From NCBI RefSeq assembly GCF_027460065.1, contig NZ_JAPYZZ010000001.1:252864-316863 (forward strand): 64,000 nt of DNA, given 5' to 3'. A program made the translations under genes and the position numbers. The number at the start of each line of letters is the position of its first letter. Position 1 is the first letter of the stretch. Positions 55,341 to 63,232 of this stretch are shown one piece after another. A model generated the notes under the pieces. It did not search any database. It was not told the DNA's origin and saw only the letters and a list, made by a program, of their open reading frames with translations. Origin of the DNA: Martinezella rhizogenes. GTDB lineage: Bacteria > Pseudomonadota > Alphaproteobacteria > Rhizobiales > Rhizobiaceae.

Positions 55341-56069
55341 TCAGCCGAGCAGATTTGAAAACCGCACCGAATAGATGCGGTCCCTCCCCATCAGATGCGC
55401 GACGAGAGCGGTATGATCGAAGAGGCCGCGCATGGCCTTATGCCGCAAATCCAGCCCGCCGCTCATGACCCCGAATGCCGGCATCAAAAGCCTCGAACCA
55501 TCCGTGGCGAAACAAGGGCGCCGCACCGTCTTTTCTCGGCGACGCACGGTGGCGGAGGGATGCAGGTGACCGGCGATTTCACCGGCGGCATCCCCCAGTT
55601 TCGGCTCATGGCGGAAGACGAGATTGCCGTAAAACATCTCATCCACCGACGAGCCCGGCAGGTCGACCGTACCATCGGGATCGTGATTGCCGTTGATCCA
55701 TATCCATTCGCGGCTGCGGGCCATCTCCCGGATGAGTTCGCGCAGCGGCAGCGGTAGATGCTGCGAGCCGACGCGATCGTGGAAATTATCGCCGAGGCTG
55801 ACGACGATCTTCGGGTCATAACGGCTGACGAGCGAGGACAGGATTTTTAGCGTCGTAATGGTGTCGTAGGGCGGCAGCATGCGGCCACGCCGGGCGAAAG
55901 CAGCCCCCTTCTCCAGATGCAGGTCGGAGACGACGAGCAGTGACAGATCCGGCAGGTAGAGCCCACCCAAAGGATCGCACCAGGCTGCGACGCCATGGAT
56001 GGCGGTTTCGCTGCCGAGGCACTCGAAGCCATTTGAAAACCTGTCGCTCAATGTCAGCCGGCTCAGCAC
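55341..56069 (-). CDS. pdeM: Ligase-associated DNA damage response endonuclease PdeM
   Basis: A 242-residue metallophosphoesterase. Metal ligands are in VVSDLHLEKGAAFARRG, SLGDNFHDRVGSQ, INGNHDPDG and IAGHLHPSA, the full calcineurin-like set. The family is linked with lhr and an ATP-dependent ligase in many bacteria. The start is GTG at 56069, 35 bases after the lhr stop. The ligase and exonuclease of the usual quartet are not in this window. Cytoplasmic. Confidence 0.9.
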   Translation of the reverse strand: MLSRLTLSDRFSNGFECLGSETAIHGVAAWCDPLGGLYLPDLSLLVVSDLHLEKGAAFARRGRMLPPYDTITTLKILSSLVSRYDPKIVVSLGDNFHDRVGSQHLPLPLRELIREMARSREWIWINGNHDPDGTVDLPGSSVDEMFYGNLVFRHEPKLGDAAGEIAGHLHPSATVRRREKTVRRPCFATDGSRLLMPAFGVMSGGLDLRHKAMRGLFDHTALVAHLMGRDRIYSVRFSNLLG

Positions 56070-56103
56070 TTTTGTGGTCGTTCCTTCATTCCAATTTCAT
56101 GCT

Positions 56104-58623
56104 TCAGGACATGGCTTCCGCGATCAGCTCGTCGGCAGCTTCCGCCAGCACATCGTCCATCGCCTCGCCCGCCACCGTCTCGCGGCCGATTTCCAGCATC
56201 ACCGGAACGGCAAGCGGCGAGACATGCTCAAGCGCGCGGTGGGTGGTGTGGCCCTTGATTCGTTTCAGCATATCGCCAAGACGGCCAATGTCCAAAAGTC
56301 CCGCCGCCGCATCGCGTCGCGTGGCCTCGAGCAGAATATGGTCCGGCTCATGGCTGCGAAGAACGTCATAAATAAGATCGGCGGAGACCGTGACCTGCCG
56401 GCCGGTCTTTTCCTTTCCCGGATGACGGCGTTCAATCAGCCCGGAAATGACGGCGCAGTTGCGAAAAGTGCGCTTCAGCATGAAGGATTCGTCGAGCCAC
56501 GATTCCAGATCGTCGCCCAGCATGTCCTCATCGAGAAGCTCCGCCAGCGACAGGCGGCGGGATTTCAGCCGCATGCCGATATCCTCCATCGCCCAGATGG
56601 CGAGTGAATAGTCGGTGGCGACGAAACCCATGGGTTTTGCGCCCGCTCGTTCCAGCCGCCGTGTCAGAAGCATACCGAGTGTCTGGTGCGCCAGCCGTCC
56701 TTCGAAGGGATACATGACCATGAAGAAGCGTTTGCGGAAGGGAAAGGTCTCGACCAGCAACTCGTTGCGCTTGGGAATGATCGACTTTTCCTTCTGGATC
56801 GCCAGCCAGTCACGGACCTGATCCGGCAAAGCGTGCCAGCGCATCGGGTCCGAGAGCATGGAGCGCACCTGATCCGCAAGGTAGGTGGAAAGCGGAAACT
56901 TGCCACCGGCATAGGAGGGGATTTTCGGGTCCATGGAAAAAGCCTGGGACACCAGGCATTCATTCTCTCTGATACCCTCGAAGCGCAGCACCTTGCCGGC
57001 AAAGAGGAACGTATCGCCCTGCACCAGTTGCTCGAGGAAATACTCCTCGACCTTGCCGAGCGACATGCCGCCACGCCCGACCGTGCCCTTGGCATTACGT
57101 TTGACCATGCGGACATTGAGTTCCGCCGCCTCAACGATGGTGCCGAGATTGAGCCTATATTGCTGCGCGACCGCCGGATTGGAGACACGCCAGCGGCCAT
57201 CCTTCATCTGGCGGATGCGGGCATAACGCTCATAGGTGCGCAGCGCATAACCGCCTGTCGCGGTAAAATCCACCACCCGATCGAAGGTCGTGCGCGGCAG
57301 GTCTGCATAGGGCGAGGCGCTCGTTACTTCACGATAGAGCTCATCGGCATCGAAAGGTTCGGCACAGGCCATGCCGAGCACATGCTGGGCGAGAACATCG
57401 AGCGCACCTTCGGCAATCGGCGGCGTATCCTGCGCGCCGATGTAATTGGCGTCCAGCGCGGCACGGCACTCCATCACCTCGAAACGGTTGGCGGGAACGA
57501 GGATCGCCTTTGACGGCTCGTCCATGCGGTGGTTGGCGCGGCCGATACGCTGGGCAAGGCGGCTCGCCCCTTTTGGGGCACCGACATGCGCGACCAGATC
57601 GACATCGCCCCAGTCTATGCCGAGATCGAGCGTGGAGGTGGCGACGACGGCGCGCAGCCGGTTTTCGGCCATGGCCGCTTCGACCCGGCGGCGCTGGGTC
57701 GTATCCAGCGAGCCGTGATGCAGCGCGATCGGCAGATTGTCGTCGTTGATGGTCCAGAGTTCCTGAAAGATCAGCTCCGCCTGGGAGCGGGTGTTGACGA
57801 AGATCAGCGTTGTCTGATGCTCCTTCAACGCCGCGTATAAATCCTTCATGGCGTAACGCGCCGAATGACCGGACCATGGAATGCGTTCTTCCGTGTGCAG
57901 GATGGAAATATCCGGCTTTGCCCCGCCTTCGACGGTGATGAGACCGGCGGGCGGCTCACCCTGCCCCTGCGGCGCGAGGTAACGGCGCAAATCCATCGGC
58001 TCCGCCACCGTGGCCGAAAGGCCGATGAAGCGCACATTCGGAGCGTGCCGGCGCACCCGGGCAAGCGCCAGCGACAGCAGATGGCCGCGCTTGGAGGTGA
58101 CGAGCGAATGCAATTCGTCGAGCACCACATATTTCAGGTCACGGAAAAACCGTTCGGCCTCCTTGTTGGCAAGCAGCAGCGATACCTGCTCCGGCGTCGT
58201 CAGGAGAATATCCGGCGGCTTGATCTTCTGGCGCTGGCGTTTGCCCTGCGGCGTATCGCCCGTGCGGGTCTCTATGGAAATAGGCAGGCCCATTTCGGAA
58301 ACGGGTCTGGTGAGGTTGCGTTCAATATCCACCGCAAGCGCCTTCAGCGGCGAGATATAGAGCGTATGCACACCCACAAAGCCGGAGCCCGCTGGCACCT
58401 TGCCGCGCTCCGCCAGATCGGTGAGCGAAGCCATGAAGCCGCCCAACGTCTTGCCGGCGCCCGTAGGCGCAATCAGCAGCATGTTTTCCCCGCCCCGCGC
58501 CCGCGCCATCAGTTCCAGCTGATGGGCGCGCGGAGACCATCCCTTTTCTGCAAACCATTTCTGGAATGGACGGGGCAAAGTGCCGACATGCGTGCCGGAC
58601 GTGGGGGGCTCGATATGGTTCAC
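56104..58623 (-). CDS. lhr: Ligase-associated DEXH-box helicase Lhr
   Basis: An 839-residue superfamily 2 helicase for DNA repair. Walker A is in LIAPTGAGKTLGG, motif II is DELH (VLDELHSLVTSKRG), motif III is LSATVAEP, and motif VI is QRIGRANHRMD. The C-terminal half is the Lhr core extension. GTG at 58623 begins VNHIEPPTSG; the frame is open further to 58776, but that part crosses the Rrf2 operator and is rejected. It is probably in one operon with pdeM. Confidence 0.92.
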   Translation of the reverse strand: MNHIEPPTSGTHVGTLPRPFQKWFAEKGWSPRAHQLELMARARGGENMLLIAPTGAGKTLGGFMASLTDLAERGKVPAGSGFVGVHTLYISPLKALAVDIERNLTRPVSEMGLPISIETRTGDTPQGKRQRQKIKPPDILLTTPEQVSLLLANKEAERFFRDLKYVVLDELHSLVTSKRGHLLSLALARVRRHAPNVRFIGLSATVAEPMDLRRYLAPQGQGEPPAGLITVEGGAKPDISILHTEERIPWSGHSARYAMKDLYAALKEHQTTLIFVNTRSQAELIFQELWTINDDNLPIALHHGSLDTTQRRRVEAAMAENRLRAVVATSTLDLGIDWGDVDLVAHVGAPKGASRLAQRIGRANHRMDEPSKAILVPANRFEVMECRAALDANYIGAQDTPPIAEGALDVLAQHVLGMACAEPFDADELYREVTSASPYADLPRTTFDRVVDFTATGGYALRTYERYARIRQMKDGRWRVSNPAVAQQYRLNLGTIVEAAELNVRMVKRNAKGTVGRGGMSLGKVEEYFLEQLVQGDTFLFAGKVLRFEGIRENECLVSQAFSMDPKIPSYAGGKFPLSTYLADQVRSMLSDPMRWHALPDQVRDWLAIQKEKSIIPKRNELLVETFPFRKRFFMVMYPFEGRLAHQTLGMLLTRRLERAGAKPMGFVATDYSLAIWAMEDIGMRLKSRRLSLAELLDEDMLGDDLESWLDESFMLKRTFRNCAVISGLIERRHPGKEKTGRQVTVSADLIYDVLRSHEPDHILLEATRRDAAAGLLDIGRLGDMLKRIKGHTTHRALEHVSPLAVPVMLEIGRETVAGEAMDDVLAEAADELIAEAMS

Positions 58624-58686
58624 CGCTTCAAGGTAGTGAAAAACCAGCGAAAAAGAAGAGCGCAATGCTTCCGCTTGACAGGAAAA

Positions 58687-58719
58687 CAATATCGTGGATA
58701 AATAATATCCACGATATTG
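58687..58719. promoter_or_regulatory. Perfect 33-bp palindromic operator, lhr-rrf2 intergenic
   Basis: CAATATCGTGGATA (58687-58700) and TATCCACGATATTG (58706-58719) are perfect 14-base inverted repeats around AATAA. The palindrome lies 64 bases upstream of the lhr GTG and 26 bases upstream of the rrf2 ATG. Rrf2 regulators bind such long A+T-containing dyads, so autoregulation is likely. It overlaps the probable promoter on the rrf2 side, which suggests repression. Confidence 0.75.
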
Positions 58720-58744
58720 AAGCAACGGGACATGGGAAAGACCG

Positions 58745-59248
58745 ATGAAACTCGGAGACGGCGTTGAACAGGCCATTCACAGTGTGGGCATGCTGGCGGG
58801 ACTTTCCGAAGGCGGCTTGCTGTCGGCGGCGGCGCTCGCGGAATTCCACGGCGTTTCCACGAGCTATCTGCTGAAACACCTGCAATCGCTGTCAAACGCC
58901 GGCATAGTCGCCACCGTGCCGGGGCCGAAGGGCGGTTACCGTCTGGCCCGGGCGACCGACAAGATCACCCTGCTTGATATTGTGCTGGCGGTCGAGGGGC
59001 CTCAACCTGCCTTCCGTTGCGCGGAAATTCGCCAGCGCGGTCCGAACCCCTTGCCGGGGCGTTATTTCACGAAGCCCTGCGGCATCAATGCCGCGATGCT
59101 GAAGGCGGAGAAGGTGTACCGGGCGGAACTTGCCAAAACCACAATCGCCGACATTCTGGGTGATCTTGCCGCCAACGACGATGGTGGAATTGCCGCGCGC
59201 GGCTGCGCCTTTCTTGACATGAACGAGCGCAAGACGACGACGCGCTGA
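58745..59248 (+). CDS. Rrf2-family transcriptional regulator
   Basis: A 167-residue regulator with the N-terminal winged helix (SAAALAEFHGVSTSYLLKHL then GPKGGYRLAR). Cysteines are Cys92, Cys112 and Cys154. The Fe-S ligands of IscR and NsrR are three cysteines within about 13 residues; that cluster is absent, so a thiol-based redox switch is more likely than an Fe-S sensor. It lies beside an AhpD-like gene and opposite the lhr-pdeM pair. Confidence 0.9.
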   Translation: MKLGDGVEQAIHSVGMLAGLSEGGLLSAAALAEFHGVSTSYLLKHLQSLSNAGIVATVPGPKGGYRLARATDKITLLDIVLAVEGPQPAFRCAEIRQRGPNPLPGRYFTKPCGINAAMLKAEKVYRAELAKTTIADILGDLAANDDGGIAARGCAFLDMNERKTTTR

Positions 59249-59356
59249 ACTCTAAACAGGACCCCGAATACCCACCAATCACCTTCCCGGACAGCCTTAC
59301 CGCTTTCCGGACCGATGACGCATGACTTCAACCTATCCCAACCAATGGAGAAACCC

Positions 59357-59818
59357 ATGAAAACCCGTCTCAACTATGCCAAGGCGTCCCCCGAAGCCTT
59401 CAAGGCCGTCATGGCGCTTGAAAACTATGTTCAGGGCAGCGGCCTTGAGCGCCGCTTCATTCACCTCATCAAGCTGCGCGCCTCGATCATCAACGGCTGC
59501 GCTTTCTGCGTGGACATGCATGTGAAGGAAAGCCGCCATGACGGGCTTTCCGAACAGTGGATCAACCTGATGAGTGTGTGGCGCGAATCCCCCGTTTATA
59601 CCGAGCAGGAACGGGCGCTGCTCGGCTGGGTGGATGCGGTGACGAAGATTGCCGAAACCGGTGCGCCGGATGACGTCTTCGAAACGCTGAAGGCGCATTT
59701 TTCCGACGAGGATATCGTGAAGATCACGGTTGCGATCGGCGCGATCAACACCTGGAACCGCATCGCTGTCGGCTTCCGTTCGCAGCATCCGGTCGAAGCC
59801 GCCGCAAAGGCAGCCTGA
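59357..59818 (+). CDS. Carboxymuconolactone decarboxylase / AhpD-like protein
   Basis: A 153-residue protein with the alkylhydroperoxidase core: Cys48-x2-Cys51 with His55 in IINGCAFCVDMHVKES. The CxxC pair gives peroxidase-type redox activity in this family. ATG at 59357 is chosen over a longer frame from 59315. It follows rrf2 after 108 bases on the same strand and is a likely Rrf2 target. Substrate unknown. Confidence 0.9.
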   Translation: MKTRLNYAKASPEAFKAVMALENYVQGSGLERRFIHLIKLRASIINGCAFCVDMHVKESRHDGLSEQWINLMSVWRESPVYTEQERALLGWVDAVTKIAETGAPDDVFETLKAHFSDEDIVKITVAIGAINTWNRIAVGFRSQHPVEAAAKAA

Positions 59819-59835
59819 ATCACCTTGACGGCATC

Positions 59836-59869
59836 GAACGACCGCTACATGGCAATGTAGCGGTCGTTC
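59836..59869. terminator. Perfect 15-bp hairpin over the yitT stop codon
   Basis: GAACGACCGCTACAT (59836-59850) and ATGTAGCGGTCGTTC (59855-59869) pair perfectly around GGCA. The minus-strand gene ends within it (stop at 59847-59845), and the plus-strand AhpD-like gene ends 17 bases before. It is the only candidate terminator for both, although no T tract follows. Confidence 0.7.
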
Positions 59870-60486
59870 CGGTGATTGACGGCAAGTGTGAGGTTCATGA
59901 CCAGCGCGCCAAGAATGGAGCAGAGGATGACAAAAGGTGTGGCGACGAAGAAGGAGCACGCCAGCACCATGCCATCAAAGGCAAGCTGGACGAGGCCGGC
60001 GCGCCAGCCGAAACGATCCTGAAGATAAAGCGCCAATATGCCGAAGCCACCGAGGCTGGTGCGGTGGCGAAACAGAGCCAGCATGCCTGCGGCAACTGTC
60101 AGTCCGCCGAAGAGTGCAGCAGCAATCGGATTGATGCTCTCAAAAGCAAAAAAGCCCGGCATGTATTCGGACAACAGCGCCGTCATGGCGATGGCGCAGA
60201 AGGTCTTGATGGTAAAGGCGAGGCCGAGACGGCGGAAGGCCAGATAATAAAACGGCAGGTTGGCGAGAAAAAATACCACGCCGAAGCTGAAGCCACTGGC
60301 GTAATGCGCCAGAAATGCGAGCCCCACCACGCCGCCGGTGAGAAGGCCTGCGGCGGAAAACAGCGTGACGCCGAGTGAAATCAGCATGCTGCCCGCCAGA
60401 ATAGCCTGTGCATCTTCCAGCAGCGAATGGCGATCGGGCGCCGACGTCCAAAGGTTCAATCGCCTGCGCGCACTGGTATCGTCCAT
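59845..60486 (-). CDS. YitT family membrane protein, copy 1
   Basis: A 213-residue membrane protein with about five or six helices (LLEDAQAILAGSMLISLGVT, GVVFFLANLPFYYLAFRRLG, SINPIAAALFGGLTVAAGML). It shares with the neighbouring copy the segments LLTGG, FRRLGLAF and the end NHRNDRYI. ATG at 60486 has GGGGAA ahead. YitT proteins are widespread and of unknown function. Its last codons are inside a perfect hairpin. Confidence 0.85.
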   Translation of the reverse strand: MDDTSARRRLNLWTSAPDRHSLLEDAQAILAGSMLISLGVTLFSAAGLLTGGVVGLAFLAHYASGFSFGVVFFLANLPFYYLAFRRLGLAFTIKTFCAIAMTALLSEYMPGFFAFESINPIAAALFGGLTVAAGMLALFRHRTSLGGFGILALYLQDRFGWRAGLVQLAFDGMVLACSFFVATPFVILCSILGALVMNLTLAVNHRNDRYIAM

Positions 60487-60572
60487 GCATCTTCCCCTGA
60501 CTGACTTGCCCGATCTGGCCCGATCCTGGTCAGCTATTGCGCCCAAGCCCGACAAATTTCAAGCGCTCAGGC

Positions 60573-61211
60573 TTAACGCACGACGATGTATCTGTCCGAG
60601 CGGTGGTTGATGGCGAGGAATATGTTGAGAACGAAAGCACCGATAATCGAATAGACAACGGTTGCGGGATCGATGACGAGAAACGCACAGAGCATGACAA
60701 AGGCATCGAAGGCCAGTTGGATAAGACCGGCGCGGATGCCGAAGCGGTCCTGAATATAGATGGCGAGAATGCCGATGCCGCCGAGGCTGGCGCGGTGGCG
60801 ATAAAGCGCCAGCAATCCGTAACCCAGAAGCAGGCCGCCGAGCAGCGCCGCCCAGAGCGGGTTGATGCTGTCGATGACCATCCAGCGCGCTTCCACTTCC
60901 GTCAGGACGGACACAAGGCCGATGGCGATGAAGGTCTTGAACGAAAAGGCGAGACCGAGGCGGCGGAAGGACAGGTAATAGAAGGGCAGATTGACGAGGA
61001 AAAACAGCAGGCCAAAGCTGATGCCAAAGGCATAATGAAGGAGAAACGCGACGCCGGCGGTTCCGCCGGTCAAAAGACCGACCTTGGCCAAGAGATAAAA
61101 GCCGAGCGCCGACACGATGGCACCCGTAACGATACCCTGTACGTCCTCCACCGGCGCATGTCTGGCCGGATCGGAACTCCACATGCCGTAAACGCTTCTC
61201 GTTGTGCTCAC
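60573..61211 (-). CDS. YitT family membrane protein, copy 2
   Basis: A 212-residue paralogue of the previous gene, separated by 86 bases and in the same direction. Alignable parts include KVGLLTGGTAGVAFLLHYAF, FFLVNLPFYYLSFRRLGLAF and INHRSDRYI. Start: GTG at 61211 after GGGAAAAAGC; the frame is open to 61265, but that part lacks support. It is probably transcribed first, with copy 1 downstream. The pair most likely arose by local duplication. Function unknown. Confidence 0.85.
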   Translation of the reverse strand: MSTTRSVYGMWSSDPARHAPVEDVQGIVTGAIVSALGFYLLAKVGLLTGGTAGVAFLLHYAFGISFGLLFFLVNLPFYYLSFRRLGLAFSFKTFIAIGLVSVLTEVEARWMVIDSINPLWAALLGGLLLGYGLLALYRHRASLGGIGILAIYIQDRFGIRAGLIQLAFDAFVMLCAFLVIDPATVVYSIIGAFVLNIFLAINHRSDRYIVVR

Positions 61212-61319
61212 GCTTTTTCCCTCAGGTTTCCGGCATATTTTGCACTGCAAAAAACGCGGGATCAAGATGGATACGTAAGCAAGCCTGACCTATCGTGAAA
61301 AAGGCAAGAAACGGAATGT

Positions 61320-62261
61320 TCAGGCTTTGGCGCAGGCAAGAAAGAGAATGCCGGAAAGGGGTTTTCCGGCATCCTTGCGAATGGTGGTTTTGCGGATTTC
61401 GATGGGGCAAAAGCCCGACCGCTCAAGGAGATCGATCACGTAGCTCTTGGAGTGCGCGTAACGAAGGGATTCCCGCAGGACGAAACCTTGCTCATCTCCC
61501 GCATCCTCCACCGAGAAGGCGAAAAAGCCTGATGGTTTGAGTAGGGCGGAAACGAGCGGCATGACGGTTTCAAGACTGCCGAGATACATCATCACATCGG
61601 CGGCGGCGACGAGATCGGCGCGGTGCTGCGTGAGCGTCGGGGTAAAGAGCCCCGATGCCTCTGCTTCCAGCGAAAGATCGGCCTGGCCGAGATGGTCGTA
61701 GAGACCCTTTTCCTCGGCCTTGGCGAGCATGTTCTGGGAGATATCAAAACCCTCGAGCCGTTTTGCGAGGGAGCGGATTTCGATGCCAAGGAGACCGGTG
61801 CCGCAACCAATATCGACGATGGTGTCAAAGGCGCCGCCTGTCGCCGCTTTGCCGATCAGCTCTGCCAGTTTTTGCGGCACGCTGTAATCCAGCTTCTCGA
61901 CAAGCGAGGTTTCAAAACGGTCGGCGTAGTCGTCGAACAACCCTTCCACATAACGGCTCGGCGGTTGTTCGGGTGTTTCCGCGGCGCCGAGCACCGCGAG
62001 CTTCAGTTCGGCTGCAAACAGCCCTTCCCTATCTAGCCCGGCGACTTTCTCGTAAGCCGCCACCGCCTTTGCGGTCTCCCCCGCCTTTTCGTGATATTCC
62101 CCGAAGCGAAACCAGCCCGCCGTCCACCGTGGCGCAAGCTCAAGCGCCTGTTCCATAAGTTCGGCGGCGGCGGGATAATCACCGCTCTCCGCCAACATGC
62201 GGGCATAGTCCGCCCGGCGGTCGGCAATGACGTCACCGGAAGAAAACTGGTTTGGGGCCAT
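61320..62261 (-). CDS. TPR-containing SAM-dependent methyltransferase
   Basis: A 313-residue protein. Residues 12-80 are tetratricopeptide-like (ARMLAESGDYPAAAELMEQA, WFRFGEYHEKAGETAKAVAA). The methyltransferase fold follows, with motif I DTIVDIGCGTGLLGIEIR and motif III-type residues in RADLVAAADVMMYLG. The C-terminus has a small-molecule methyltransferase-like FSVEDAGDEQGFVL. The substrate is unknown, and similar proteins are annotated only as class I methyltransferases. ATG at 62261 is used. Confidence 0.85.
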   Translation of the reverse strand: MAPNQFSSGDVIADRRADYARMLAESGDYPAAAELMEQALELAPRWTAGWFRFGEYHEKAGETAKAVAAYEKVAGLDREGLFAAELKLAVLGAAETPEQPPSRYVEGLFDDYADRFETSLVEKLDYSVPQKLAELIGKAATGGAFDTIVDIGCGTGLLGIEIRSLAKRLEGFDISQNMLAKAEEKGLYDHLGQADLSLEAEASGLFTPTLTQHRADLVAAADVMMYLGSLETVMPLVSALLKPSGFFAFSVEDAGDEQGFVLRESLRYAHSKSYVIDLLERSGFCPIEIRKTTIRKDAGKPLSGILFLACAKA

Positions 62262-62430
62262 CAATTATTTCCTGAGAAGATGCCGGCTGTCATTTATCAA
62301 GCCATAAAAAAACTCAAGTCCTATTTCATGGCCCCTGCGTGGAATTGGCTGATATGGCGCGATATAGTGCGTGAAAACTTGCATCGAAGCGGTGCGCCCC
62401 ATATGTCAGGACAAAACAGGAGACTTGCTG

Positions 62431-62697
62431 ATGGCCGGTGAGGTCAACAAAATGCTGGGTGATACGGTGGCCCGCACCGTGGTGAAGCTGCTGGTGGTTT
62501 CATTGCTCGTCGGCTTTCTGATGGCAATCTTCGGATTGACGCCATGGAACATTATCTACAGCGCACGCGATTTCGTGGTCGATCTGTGGCGTAGCGGTTT
62601 CCATGCGTTGGGCGCCATCGGCGACTATCTGATCCTCGGGGCCACGATCGTCATTCCCGTTTTCATCATCCTGCGCCTTCTGAGCTATCGCCGCTGA
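62431..62697 (+). CDS. Small two-helix membrane protein (DUF6460-like)
   Basis: An 88-residue protein starting MAGEVNKMLGDTVARTVVKL, with one helix in LLVVSLLVGFLMAIFGL and another in LILGATIVIPVFIILRLLSY. This resembles the small DUF6460 family of Rhizobiales; the family name is from memory. ACAGGAG lies nine bases ahead of the ATG. It abuts the lipoprotein gene (1 base between), so they may be cotranscribed. Confidence 0.75.
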   Translation: MAGEVNKMLGDTVARTVVKLLVVSLLVGFLMAIFGLTPWNIIYSARDFVVDLWRSGFHALGAIGDYLILGATIVIPVFIILRLLSYRR

Positions 62698-62698
62698 C

Positions 62699-63196
62699 AT
62701 GACCGATACATCACTTCAGACGCTCACCCGGCGCGGCTTCGTGCTGATTTCCGCCGGCTCCGTTCTTTCCGCCTGCGTTTCAATGCCCACTAACAAGGGT
62801 CTGCCTTCGGGCACCCGCGACGAGACGGCGGCGGCGCTTCCGATGGTCAACGATCTGCGCCGCTCGAAGGGGCTTTCGCCACTCGCCATCAATGGTGCGG
62901 CAAGCGGTGCTGCCGCCTATCAGGCCGGCCGCATGGTCAAGGCGCAGAAGATGGCGCATCTGATCGGCCTTACCGACAGTTTCCTCATTCGCATGAAGGA
63001 CGGCAAGGTGCCGCTTCCGGCAGCGGAAAACGTCGCAGCCGGACAGGACAGCGTGGAACGCGTGGTGAAGGCCTGGATCGGCTCGCAGCACCATCTCGAA
63101 AACATGCTCGGGCCTTATAATGGTCTCGGCGTCGCGGTTGCCTATGATGCCGCCAGCCGCAACCGGCCCTATTGGGCGATGGTGCTCTGCGCCTGA
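62699..63196 (+). CDS. CAP/SCP-domain lipoprotein
   Basis: A 165-residue protein. The N-terminus has twin Arg (LTRRGFVLISAGSVLSAC): a Tat-like or Sec lipoprotein signal with the lipobox LSAC, acylated at Cys26. The mature part is a CAP domain with MVNDLRRSKGLSPL, AENVAAGQDSVERVVKAWI and SQHHLENMLGP. The family function in bacteria is unclear. The gene ends in a palindrome that covers its stop codon. Confidence 0.9.
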   Translation: MTDTSLQTLTRRGFVLISAGSVLSACVSMPTNKGLPSGTRDETAAALPMVNDLRRSKGLSPLAINGAASGAAAYQAGRMVKAQKMAHLIGLTDSFLIRMKDGKVPLPAAENVAAGQDSVERVVKAWIGSQHHLENMLGPYNGLGVAVAYDAASRNRPYWAMVLCA

Positions 63197-63207
63197 ATTC
63201 AGGCGCA
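63188..63207. terminator. Palindrome over the CAP gene stop codon
   Basis: TGCGCCTG (63188-63195) pairs with CAGGCGCA (63200-63207) around AATT. The TGA of the CAP gene is inside the left arm and loop. It lies between converging genes (pyrD ends at 63233). No strong T tract follows. Confidence 0.6.
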
Positions 63208-63232
63208 ACGGATCACCCCGCCTCTTAGCTTC

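Noticed and set aside
56104..58776. Lhr start at 58776
   Set aside because: The extra 51 residues cross the palindromic operator and resemble no helicase N-terminus. GTG 58623 gives the family length.
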